The notes below the pieces were generated by a model. It saw only the letters and a list, made by a program, of their open reading frames with translations, searched no databases and had not been told where the DNA came from. From Oikopleura dioica (lineage: Eukaryota > Chordata > Appendicularia > Copelata > Oikopleuridae), in the NCBI GenBank assembly GCA_907165135.1, contig OU015569.1, positions 10,106,501 through 10,170,500 on the forward strand: a DNA stretch of 64,000 nucleotides. Direction: 5' to 3'. Of the stretch, positions 41,301-50,115 are shown piece by piece. Position 1 is the stretch's first letter. Each line of letters starts with the position of its first letter. Both the position numbers and the translations under genes were made by a program.

Positions 41301-41735
41301 GAGGCTAGATTCTCACACTCCTATAATCTCTTTAATTTTCATTGTGCTGCACCTGTCTGAAAAGAAATTAAGCGAGCTTATTTAGGGATAACGATGATCA
41401 TTGAGGATAATGACGGGCTGGAAACCGCGCAAATTACTCTTTCATTCAAACGGGATCATCTTAAATGGGCGACCCTTATTAACGCGGAGATCGTCAACTC
41501 GCGTAAAGCTCGAGCGACCCCGAATTTTCATCTTATAGACAAGGATCGCCCAAGGTCTACCGTAATGGTAAGTAGCCAGCGCTTTTGATTTAAAGTTTCA
41601 CGATCGTCTTAGCGGGAATGGAAGAACCGAGACTCGCTAAAGCAAAATTGGAAAAGAACCTCTCTGAGCAACTTCGTCAAAGGGCTTTCATCATTTGACT
41701 CCGCGCAGCTTGACGAGGATCCACAAATAACCTAA
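38303..41735 (+). CDS. SH3-DH-PH Rho guanine nucleotide exchange factor (collybistin/ASEF type)
   Basis: Exchanges GDP for GTP on Rho-family GTPases. The start is ATG at 38303 (MSETGKLRKSKTLKDKKSIS), with a long Ser/Pro/basic N-terminal region over several exons to about 39500. An SH3 domain follows at 39670-39900 (AEALWDYKSYDPEELSFSVG ... WWWASSEIDIGW ... VPAPFLRLK). The DH domain (about 39940-40700) begins REKVLHELLQSERDYVRHL and includes LLLIFGNLKEI, IYSVYCNNHPAACAKLK and the CR3 helix DICGFLLTPVQKICKYPLQL. A 390-nt intron (40705-41094) precedes the PH domain (MLVRSGAAILSFQNRREQLH, HAFLFNHQIVLVKQD, IDLRYALEAP). The last exon ends SFDSAQLDEDPQIT with TAA at 41733-41735. The order SH3-DH-PH and the residues either side of the DH/PH junction match the ARHGEF9/ARHGEF4/SPATA13 group. 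The long intron carries open frames on both strands. Confidence 0.92.
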
Positions 41736-42403
41736 TATCTTCAATATTTTCCGTATTTCAGAAACATCAAACCTTGAAGCCTCCCCATTTCCGCTGATTC
41801 AAACACTGTCAAGTTCAAAGTAAATAATCTACATATATTCACAAGAGTTGTTTTTTTGGGGGAGACACGGCTAAACAGGCTCTTGTATATTTTCTACGCC
41901 CAAGGAAAAACACTAATCAGGATATGATCGAATGGACAGTCAATAAATCTTGTTGAATCCGCAGTAATTATAAAAATCAACGGTCAGCTCTAGTAAAATA
42001 TCTGTAAAGATCCTACGAGCTTAGCACTTGGTCACAACAGAAAGTGCAAAAATATTTCATTCCAAGTATTTCTATTATAGAGAAATATAACGCTATGGAA
42101 AAGGTACTTCGTCGGAATTAGATTTTTCAGGAAATATATGAAATGTTTCACTAGAGAACTTATTTAGGAACCAGTGGCTAAATTGCCATCAGTTAGTTCG
42201 AAATGTTCGATCTCATCGCAGACGGGATTGAAGAGAAATAACTCGTCAATAATTCTATTCCAAGATCACTCAATTCCAGGAAACTTGGCTGAAAACAGTT
42301 ACTAGAGAGTAAAGGCACTAAATCTATCATAGAGATAAATAATAATAGCTAAATAAAAGTGGTCGTGGAGCCGAAATCGCACGCAGACGAAGGGCTTGAA
42401 ACA
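41736..42403. other. intergenic
   Basis: AT-rich spacer between the RhoGEF and PLAC8 genes, both on the plus strand. No supported gene. The open frame of the PLAC8 first exon extends upstream to 42359 without an ATG, so an extra 5' exon could lie here. Confidence 0.4.
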
Positions 42404-42838
42404 ATGCTGGACGGCCACGACGAGCCCAGAACATGGCAAAATGGGGTTTGCGCTCCTGTGAACCCAGCTCGTTGCTGCTTTTCTAATGTCTGCCCTTGCC
42501 TGTCGGCAGGCTACTTGGCGCGAAAAATTGGCAGTCCTTCAGGCACAAATATTTTGTATTTTAATTTAAAGAGTTCATTAAGCTTTGGTCGCCGTTTTCG
42601 GAACACTTTTCTGCTACCCGCTGATGATCTGCCACATCAGAGGGAAAGTGAGAGAACAGCTTGACCTGGACGCTGGTCTAATCGAAGGTAATACTAAGCT
42701 TCTAGACAACATTAAACCATTTGTTTGAAGATATCTCGTGCAGCTTGTGCCTCCCCGGCTGTGCATTAGAACAAGCTTTTAATGAGCTACCGAACTAGAA
42801 AGAACGAAGACACTGCTTCATATTCACAGAAAGTGTAA
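42404..42838 (+). CDS. PLAC8 (cornifelin-like) domain protein
   Basis: Three exons. The first ATG in frame is at 42404 (MLDGHDEPRTWQNGVCAPVN), continuing with the Cys pattern ARCCFSNVCPCLSAGYLARK. An intron of about 49 nt (GTCCTT at 42534 to 42582) leads to a hydrophobic exon LVAVFGTLFCYPLMICHIRG and REQLDLDAGLIE. A GTAATA...TTTGAAG intron leads to the last exon (ISCSLCLPGCALEQALMSYR), ending SYSQKV with TAA at 42836-42838. The CC..C.PC motif, hydrophobic middle and second C..C..GCALEQ cluster are the PLAC8 signature. Family members are small membrane-associated Cys-rich proteins of varied roles. The true start may lie further upstream. Confidence 0.8.
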
Positions 42839-42954
42839 ATAGTGAAAAAATACATTTAGTTTGAATATATTCTACAGAAATTGTTCAAAAGTAGGCAGCA
42901 GTAAGGAAACGAAAATGAGATGAATGAATCACAGGAAGAAAATTGAGATTGGAA

Positions 42955-43440
42955 CTAAAGAGTGTCTGCGGCGTTGTTGGACGGAGCGAAGTATTCTGGG
43001 TAGCAACGGTACATTAAAATCGAGTCTGGCGGAAGGTACAGACTGATGGTATCCTTGAGTTTGTAGGAAGTAGCTCGGTGGTTGGGATCTTAAATCGGCT
43101 TATTATTTGGTCCATTGGTAGAAAATTGTTTTATCTAAATTAATATGAGTTGAAAGTTATATTCCGGTCGGAATCTTAGTTTAAAGCCGTTCCAAAAGAT
43201 CGACGCAGAGGTAAGATCCAACATCAGCCTTGAGACCAGCGTCAGCGAGAGTGAAATGCATATGTTGAGGCCGTCCGTCAGTTCGCTTCGAGACAGCGGC
43301 CACTGCGTATTCGCCTCCTTGCAGCGGTCTCTGCCACACTTCCATTCCAGGAATCAAGCCAAAACTATTCTCAACTTCGGATAGCATGTCACTTGTGGTG
43401 GTGTGGTTCAGAACGCGTCTTCCTTGAATTCCAAGAGGGT
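42955..43440 (-). CDS. NAGA C-terminal cassette B (tandem duplicate exons)
   Basis: Begins after an acceptor ACACACAG at 43441. It reads DPLGIQGRRVLNHTTTSDML ... GMEVWQRPLQGGEYAVAAVS ... MHFTLADAGLKADVGSYLCV. A second exon starts about 43075 (HRATSYKLKDTISLYLPPDS, ILMYRCYPEYFAPS) and stops with TAG at 42957-42955. It is clearly homologous to cassette A but diverged (for example a deletion after GRRVLN and a longer C-terminus). Its entry phase equals that of cassette A, so either can follow AVIAVNQ. Splicing A into B in series would shift the frame. The internal donor near 43190 is not a plain GT. Confidence 0.75.
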
Positions 43441-44937
43441 CTGTGTGTCGGATTAACGGATGATAAATCAGGAAAAAAGGTTCATTTGGGTTTTAGGGCT
43501 CTACTGTCCTGGCGGCGAGCAACGGTACATTATAATCGAGTCGGGATCGACGTAGAGCGTGATGATGTCTGTCATGTTCCACATCTCGAGAGGAACCGAC
43601 GAGTCAAACAAGTCGACGCAGGTATAGAGTCCGTTGCCGATGTCTTTGAGTCCAGCCTGAATCAGTGAGTTACAACGCTGCTGGCGCATTCGAAGCGTAC
43701 CTGTTTGAGAGTGAACTGGACCGAGCGTGGAGTTCCGTCAGTTCTAGCTGATACGACCCCAAGCGCGTACTGCTCGTTGACGATCTCTCGAACCCAAACA
43801 GAGTCGCCTTTTCCAAGCCCGTCCGTTTCATTCAAAACTCGACGACCCTGAATTCCCAAAGGATCTAACAAACGAATTCTCATTTGAAGAAAAGCTCTCG
43901 TCAAAAAAAGACATTCGAGGTTCAAAATACTCCTATTCAATTCAAAATAAGATTCAATCCGAAACTTGATTAACAGCGATGACGGCTGTGTTCTGATAAA
44001 CGTCTCGCATTTCTTTGGACATGGTCCTTAGATCAGTTGAGAGGAAGAGGGGTGCAGCGACGATGGACCAGATGCCGAACTGAACTTGAGCCTGGTTGAC
44101 AGTGAGCGCGTAGTTTCCGCCGATTAGCATGTCAGGGTCGTTCCACTTTCCAGGACCCGCAGCCTTAACCAGAACATCCGCGTGATCGCCCCACCACTGC
44201 GAGATATCAACGATATCATCCCAGTCGTCTTGAATATCGCCGTAATTTCGCCACACATTGCAAATTTCACCAAGCAAAGTGTAATTCACCTGTGGAGGAA
44301 GACCACCTACAAGAAAATCGTAAATAAAGCTATCGATTACAGGCATCAGAGTTTTATTAATTTTACCTTGATAGGCAGGCCAAGAGCAAGAATAAATAAT
44401 CGGTCTTCCAGTATTGTTAAGAGCGTGGCTCATCGCTGGATATCCAACTTTCTGCTGGTCATCGTCAGAGTAGCACCCGTCATACTTGAGCATATCAATT
44501 CCCCACTCAGCAAACATATCTGCATCTGTTTTCTCGTAGCCCATTGATCCTGGGAAGCCTCCACAAGTGTGGGTGCCCATGTCACCATAGATTCCGAGTT
44601 TCAAGCCCATGGAGTGAATCTGATCAGCCAACCATTTGATTCCATGCGGAAATCGAGCAGGATCGGCGGTGATTTTCCCATCCACTCGATCTCTCAAAGG
44701 CCAGCAATCATCAATATGGACGAGTTCGTATCCAACTCCGAGCCAACCGTCTTTTGCCAGTCGCTCGGCCTGTTCCATGAACAGTTTCTCACCGATACAG
44801 GTGTCAGGAAAGGTCTTGCAATCTGTGTTGCATCGGAATCTTTCCCAAGCGAGCCAGCCCATGGGAGGGGTTCTAGCGACGCCATTATTCATCGCCGTCG
44901 CCAGCGCAATAAAAGATCCAAAAATCTTCATCTTCAT
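42955..44937 (-). CDS. NAGA: alpha-N-acetylgalactosaminidase / alpha-galactosidase family (GH27), NAGA-like
   Basis: Lysosomal-type GH27 glycosidase. The start is ATG at 44937 with a signal-like MKMKIFGSFIALATAMNNG and the mature N-terminus ARTPPMGWLAWERFRC. The nucleophile Asp lies in DMLKYDGCYSD, and the acid/base Asp region is RNYGDIQDDWD. CSWPAYQ joined to GGLPPQVNYTL (after removing a GTAAAATT...TTGTAG intron at about 44370-44308 that happens to stay open) has the Ser and Ala that mark N-acetylgalactosaminidase rather than alpha-galactosidase A. The shared part ends AVIAVNQ at a GTTTCGG donor. Two alternative C-terminal exon sets follow: cassette A (43864-43501) and cassette B (43440-42955), each starting DPLGIQGRRVLN in the same phase. 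See the separate entries for both cassettes. Confidence 0.93.
43501..43864 (-). CDS. NAGA C-terminal cassette A
   Basis: Two exons. The first reads DPLGIQGRRVLNETDGLGKG ... VNEQYALGVVSARTDGTPRS ... TLKQ. A short GTACGC...GATTCAG intron follows, then AGLKDIGNGLYTCVDLFDSS ... DIITLYVDPDSIIMYRC, ending PPGQ with TAG at 43503-43501. It encodes the C-terminal beta domain of GH27 and completes a normal-length enzyme when joined to the common part. Only about 60 nt separate its stop from cassette B, leaving little room for a 3' UTR and poly(A) site. Confidence 0.85.
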
Positions 44938-45293
44938 TCTCTTCAAAGAAAAAAAAACGAATGCGGTAGAAGAATCGGGTGCCGGGCTATTAGCACATTC
45001 TAACAACAACTAAGTGTGAAAACAAATAATGAGAAAATCGTAAACAAACGAAACGAAAGGATAAAAGCGTCAATTCGATTTGTCAACATAAAAGCTAAAG
45101 TAATATTATTTATAATCTGCTCATGAAGTGGCTCCTTATCCTTTTTATGTAAGTATACATGTATTTAGTGCTGAACAGAAATATCTTTGTTTTTCAATAA
45201 TTAAAGACTCGAGACTCGCGAAGAGGGACTGCCCGAGACAGGTTAAAAATTGCATGAAAGAATTCGCAGTGAATGAAATTCAGAACTTGGAAA
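44938..45293. other. intergenic
   Basis: Short spacer between the NAGA start and the 3' end of PSMD6, both on the minus strand. It presumably holds the NAGA promoter and PSMD6 3' UTR. No gene seen. Confidence 0.5.
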
Positions 45294-47370
45294 TTAAATG
45301 TTAATAACTCGGGAAAGTTTTTGGACACGGTTGAGGAGTAGATCGCCTTTGCGGATAACGTCCTGGTATTGCTTGTTCTTGGCGTCGGGACGGTTCGTTT
45401 CGATAATTCCGTTCACTTGATTTTCGTTAAAAAAAACTATTGAAGGAAAACTGCTACCTTTGTCTATTTTGGCGTGGATTCTGCCGGCCGTAATGAAATT
45501 CGAAAGCTCTCGATCGAGAAATTTGACGCTCACTCCAAATGCTTTTGACATGTATTCGAGACTCATTGAGTTGTAAGCCTAAAATCCGGTTGAGCAAATT
45601 TTCCGGTTAAAAAATTAGTTGCACCTTTAGTTGTTGATTGTAAGCGAGAATGCGCATTTCTCTCGTGTAATATTTGTAATGCTCGTGGGTGAATCGGTTG
45701 TTTTTCAGGTCCTGTTCAACGAAGGCGAGTCCACGGAAAAACTGAAGATAGAGCTTTAGAGAAGGACTACATCTTAGTTCAAAACGAACCTTATCAAACT
45801 GACTATTGTAGAAGGCGAGCGCGTATTGCTTCGAAGCCTGGTCGGAGTGGAGCACTTCTAGGATTTCGGACCCGTTCAAAATATCGCTCCAGAGCTGGTG
45901 TCTAGGAAGGGCGACCATAGAAACAATTACAACGTAGCGGATAAACTCTTCGTATTCCATGAGCTCGTAGGAGGTAAATGTCGCCACTGCGCCGAGGAAG
46001 AGCTCAGCAGCTCGTCTTTGTAACAGTTTAGTAAGGGAATTTTGAAAATTTGCGGTTCAATCGTGCCACGATTCGCGTTCATGACTGACATAATTTCCGA
46101 ATCTGTCATTTAAATTTGCGCCGTTTTTTTATTCCAGCTCGAAGCCGTAAACGGTTTACTGACAAATGTGGAAGTTTTGTCATTCACAATCAGAATCGTG
46201 TTATTTCTGCTTACTTGAAATCTCTGATCGTAATGCAGTAGAGGCCTTCGTACACCTTTAGTCTGTTTCGTCGATCCCAGTCGCCACCTTCATCGATCAT
46301 TTTCTTTGCTTTTTCGACGTTTTCTGTAATCAGTTTTCTATCGTTGTAGAAAAGTCCAATTCGAAGAATCGCAAACGTCAAGTCCAGTCGAATACCAAGC
46401 GTGACGTTCTTCTCCAGGGCGAGAACTACAATTCAAAAAGAAAAAAAGACACTTGAAACATTTTTTACCTTTCTTGTAAAGAGCGAGAGCTTCTTCTTTA
46501 TCGCCGATTTGCGAGTAATACGTAGCCTTTTCGATCATTGCATCGCGGACGTCTGTGCTGACGTCGCCTAAAAGATCCATTGCAATCGTGTTTTTCAGCA
46601 AAAGAAAGTACCTTCGACTTGTCCAGCGGCTTCAATCTTTTCGTCGAGCTTCTTGAGCTGTTCCTTGTTTTTCGCCTTGAGATCGGATAAGATCTTCTTG
46701 TCAGGTGTTCTTTCCAGTTCGGCGCACATGTCCGCGTAGAAAGGCGCCATTTCTGAAAGTAATTTGAACATCCAAGAACATCCGATGCACCTTAAGGACT
46801 TGCACCTGCTCAGTCGACTATAAAGTAAGAATTTGCGGAGCAAGAAATCAAATCCAAGAAATCAAAATGACCAGCGTCTCAAAAATCATCAAAATGATTC
46901 GAACGCGGAAAGACTCGAAAAAGAAGCCGATCCTTCGAAAGCAAAAAACCACAAAAATAACGAGTTACGGCGGCACCATACGAAGACAGAGCGTCGAATG
47001 GCGCAAGAGCTTGACTTCAGCGTGTCAAGCTTTCGACGGCTTCGAAAGTTGCGACTCCGAGTACGGCTGGGAACTTCACAAAAGCGAGCTGAACAAAATC
47101 AGGGATGAGATTTCCGTACAAAAGAAAATCGTCGACGATTTACAAAGCGAAGCCGCACATTTGCGTTCACTGCGAAATCAACTGCGTAGCAGTTACTACT
47201 GTAACAATAAATCTATAAATTGAACATCTACCTTTGGCTTTCACTTCAGCCATGAGTTTCTCCTCGGTCTTTGCGCAGTTCGGATGCGATTTCAAGAAGA
47301 ATTTCCACTGAGCCACATCGAGATTTGGAATCTTCGGGATTTTCTCATCATCTGTTATTTTCGCCGGCAT
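45294..47370 (-). CDS. PSMD6: 26S proteasome regulatory subunit 6 (Rpn7)
   Basis: A lid component of the 19S regulatory particle with a TPR-like N-terminal region and a C-terminal PCI domain. The start is ATG at 47370 ([20 protein letters not shown]). Intron 1 is long (47231-46753), then [20 protein letters not shown]. Later exons read [99 protein letters not shown] and [21 protein letters not shown] 42-nt intron near 45460-45419 stays open in frame but interrupts KIDK and [15 protein letters not shown]. The C-terminus [16 protein letters not shown] with TAA at 45294 is near-identical to the family. The protein is complete, and its intron 1 contains a plus-strand ORF. Confidence 0.97.
46867..47223 (+). 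CDS. ORF nested in PSMD6 intron 1, putative coiled-coil protein
   Basis: An uninterrupted 118-codon ORF, starting at ATG 46867, sits wholly within the 479-nt first intron of PSMD6 on the opposite strand. The N-terminus is very basic ([20 protein letters not shown]), the middle reads [20 protein letters not shown], and the C-terminal third has a heptad-like coiled coil ([33 protein letters not shown]). An AATAAA at 47206-47211 overlaps the end of the ORF. PSMD6 introns are otherwise about 45 nt, so the long intron with an ORF is suggestive of a nested single-exon gene. No homology recognised. Confidence 0.5.
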   Translation: MTSVSKIIKMIRTRKDSKKKPILRKQKTTKITSYGGTIRRQSVEWRKSLTSACQAFDGFESCDSEYGWELHKSELNKIRDEISVQKKIVDDLQSEAAHLRSLRNQLRSSYYCNNKSIN

Positions 47371-47905
47371 TCTATAAGGAGCGATTTCTGTTATTATTAT
47401 CTTAAACTAATGATTTTACATAGTTTCATGCAGAATACAGTATTATCAATAAAAACCCAACAGATGAGTTTCAAAAGGGTAAGGAGATATCCTTAAAAAG
47501 AAATAAAGACTAGACTTATTTTAGCTAAAATCTGACTGAAGTTGTTTATCTTCACAGAACATGGATCCTCTAAATATTTTTTAAAGAAAATGCAGTTTGA
47601 ATTTAGCGATGAAAATGTGAAAAAAATGATTCTAGATTGATTATTTTTTGGAGATTTTAAATTTGGCAAACGTTGGCGAATACTGAAAGAGAGCCAATGA
47701 GCAGCGCTGGGTGAAATAGAGGCAAGATCTTTGGAGATTCGAACCCGTTTAGTTTGAGAAGGAAAAAAATGTGCGATGGCGATCAGTAGACCACCCACGC
47801 CTGGTTTTTGAGCGGCTGTGATTGGCCTGCTTCTTCTGGCGAGGTTTGAAGCACTCAGCCGATCAGTCACAGTCAAGTAGAAACCGAGATAGAGCAATCC
47901 CTGAT
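47371..47905. other. divergent intergenic region
   Basis: 535 bp between the start of PSMD6 (-) and BANF1 (+), so it should carry both promoters. A minus-strand open frame (47493-47951) overlaps the BANF1 start and has no supporting features. Confidence 0.5.
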
Positions 47906-48227
47906 ATGTCGAGCACATCACAGAAGCACGCGAACTTCGTAGCGGAGCCAATGGGCGAAAAAGAGGTCAACGAGGTGGCAGGCATCGGGCCCACCTATGC
48001 CAAGCGATTGCAGGAGAAGGGATTCGAAAAGGCCTACCAGGTACAGCTCTAGAAATAGATCCAAGTCAATAACAATCGCGCAAATTCAGTTGCTGGCCCA
48101 GTACCTCCTCCTAGCCAAGGACGAGGAAATGTTCAAAGAGTGGCTGAAGGACGAGATCGAAATGAAGGGGAAGCATTTGAACGACTGCTCCAACTGCATC
48201 ACCGAGTGGTCCCGCGCCTTCATGTAA
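47906..48227 (+). CDS. BANF1: barrier-to-autointegration factor
   Basis: A small DNA-bridging chromatin protein that binds LEM-domain proteins at the nuclear envelope. Two exons (47906-48040, 48090-48227) give 90 residues, the usual length. Conserved segments are [40 protein letters not shown] (helix-hairpin-helix), [20 protein letters not shown] and [19 protein letters not shown], ending with TAA. The intron is 49 nt (GTACAG...TTCAG). Confidence 0.97.
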
Positions 48228-48462
48228 GGCAGCCATGCTGCCTAGAAGACAACAAATATCCTCGAAAGGGGATTATTCACCTCACTTTACCAAATTGCGG
48301 AATGCAAGCATCACCTCACTGACCAAGAATAAAACATGTATCGCCTCCTCTGACCGATTTCTCGACTCTTTTTTAGCAGTTACGCATTTAAACACTGTCA
48401 TTAGGTTAACTTTCTGTCCGAATCGCGCAATAAGCAGAATTCTAATTTATTGAAGGTTCAAT

Positions 48463-48839
48463 TCATGGGTGTTGTTGTTTGTAGACGAAGAAAGCAAGAG
48501 TTGAAAGAGAAATGAGCAGGGAAAGGTTCGAAATTAGTGAAATTCTTTTGGAGGACTTCTCGACGCTCTCCAGTTTTCGGTTGAACTCGGCCAGATGATC
48601 GAGGACATTACGGCCGGCAGGACCGGCTTCATGAAGAACAGTGGTGTCCAAGTCGGAAGCTTCCTCGTGAATAGCGTCTCTGAAAGTCCATTGTTAAAAA
48701 TACACACTACAAGTGTCGCTTATTACATCAATCCCATTTCTTCACGATAATCGTTCATCCTATTGTTGAAGAAATTCGAGTCGTCGAGACTAAGCTTTTC
48801 AGGAGGCGTGTTGAGCATAATCTTCCGTTCTTCCGACAT
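48463..48839 (-). CDS. tail-anchored membrane protein, unknown
   Basis: The start is ATG at 48839 (MSEERKIMLNTPPEKLSLDD, FFNNRMNDYREEMGL). A 47-nt GTAATAAG...TTTCAG intron leads to the second exon (AIHEEASDLDTTVLHEAGPA, RNVLDHLAEFNRKLESVEKS). It ends with a single C-terminal hydrophobic segment (ISNLSLLISLSTLAFFVYKQ), a short QHP tail and TGA at 48465-48463, about 108 residues in all. A heptad-rich helix before a C-terminal anchor is the plan of a SNARE or similar tail-anchored factor; I cannot name the family. It may be the last gene of a three-gene operon. Confidence 0.7.
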
Positions 48840-49135
48840 TTCTATCGAAATCCTGCTGATTTAATATTTTCTTTTTGGGCTCTCTAACTCACTATTGGCT
48901 GGTCTGCGTCGAGATCGCAAATGCGCGCCATCCGTTTCTACGAAAGATCGAACTCATTATAAATTTCTAATCTGCGTTTTTTATCGTTGAAATACCGATA
49001 GGGACATTTTGCGTTTAGTTTCTTTTATTGAGCTTGAGGGTAAATGATGTGGCAGCAATTTCTATTGTTCAGAACGACTCGTTGAGTGAGTATTGCGGTA
49101 GGTAGGCAGGGATGAGAAAACAAGGACGATTGTAT

Positions 49136-49608
49136 TCAATTGTTGTTGAATCGGTCAGGTTCGTGCAAGTTGGCGAGGAAACTGAAGAGAGAGTGGTTGT
49201 CCAACTCGCGCGCCTTCTCCAGGCGAGTGCCATCATCGAGGTGGCGCCAGTAATTCAGCAGAAAGCGGAAGGCCTCGAATCTTCTTTATCAGTGATTTAA
49301 ACAAGCCATTTCAAGTACTACAGTGTAGTAATGCATGAAGTTCAAATCACTATCCTTGTTGAAAGCGTTGTTCTGATAATTTCTTCTTCTCGGATTCCGT
49401 CAACCGAAGAGAAGAATCGGACTCCGATGACTTCTATCGTCGGGTTTTCTACACCATCCGGCCCAACTAAACAGTCGTTGGACTTTCGTTGGACTCCAAT
49501 AGTGAGTTTTTTACTTACTTTGGAGTATTTTGAAGGTTAGTCGAACAATTTGGTTTCTGTTCGTTACATCGCTGTAGACGTATTTGACAATTGGGGATCC
49601 GCTCATTC
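49136..49608 (-). CDS. small protein, unknown
   Basis: The start is ATG at 49608 (MSGSPIVKYVYSDVTNRNQI, VRLTFKILQ). A 52-nt GTAAGT...GTTTAG intron keeps frame into GPDGVENPTIEVIGVRFFSS and VDGIREEEIIRTTLSTRIV. A third exon from about 49285 reads FEAFRFLLNYWRHLDDGTRL, EKARELDNHSLFSFLANLHE and ends RFNNN with TGA at 49138-49136. The exon 2/3 junction (near 49350 to 49285) is not settled. No family recognised. It starts 39 nt after the stop of the preceding gene on the same strand. Confidence 0.55.
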
Positions 49609-49647
49609 TCGTCTTGTTTAATTGAACTTCACTCCGATAAAATGTCT

Positions 49648-49944
49648 CTAACGAAATGTGAAACTGAGATTAGAATAAGGGAAATTTCTATGGGGAAAGT
49701 TCTGCTGTTGGCGCCCTCTGGTGACGGGAAAATCCCGTCCGACGGCGCGTGATAAGACTTCATCGTTTCTCATGCTCAACTTGAAAACCTCTTCCGACTT
49801 GGCAATTGTTGTTGACCGATTATCGGAATAAGAAGAAATTACTTTGAATGTGGCCGATATCAACTCGATTGTTGCTTCATCGTTACTTCGTTGACTCCTT
49901 TGAGGAGGGATTAGTCTTTTGGAATTTAGTTGAATCCCAGGCAT
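49648..49944 (-). CDS. single-exon 98-codon ORF, unknown
   Basis: ATG at 49944 (MPGIQLNSKRLIPPQRSQRS), continuing NDEATIELISATFKVISSYS and a basic C-terminus (RGRQQQNFPHRNFPYSNLSF). It stops at 49648, 39 nt before the next gene's ATG. The close same-strand spacing is what one sees between cistrons of appendicularian operons. Without homology it could also be a 5' part of the downstream gene or chance. Confidence 0.4.
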   Translation of the reverse strand: MPGIQLNSKRLIPPQRSQRSNDEATIELISATFKVISSYSDNRSTTIAKSEEVFKLSMRNDEVLSRAVGRDFPVTRGRQQQNFPHRNFPYSNLSFTFR

Positions 49945-50115
49945 TTGGGAAAACTAAAATGAGCCACAGTAGTGTTTTGAGAACTTTCTATCTCACAGCG
50001 CTAAAACCGCTTATTTTCTGAACTTCTAACAAGTACAAAGATTTGCTTAGATAACTTGAATCAATAAACAAGATATTCGGCGAAATCAAAAATTCGGGTG
50101 CGGATCCACGAGATT

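Noticed and set aside
42531-42582. GC-AG intron in PLAC8
   Set aside because: A GT donor three bases further on (42534) uses the same acceptor and phase, giving KIGTLVAVF.
43954-45009. A single 351-codon NAGA open frame taken as one exon
   Set aside because: It reads through an intron (about 44370-44308) between CSWPAYQ and GGLPPQ, and its start lies upstream of the true ATG at 44937.
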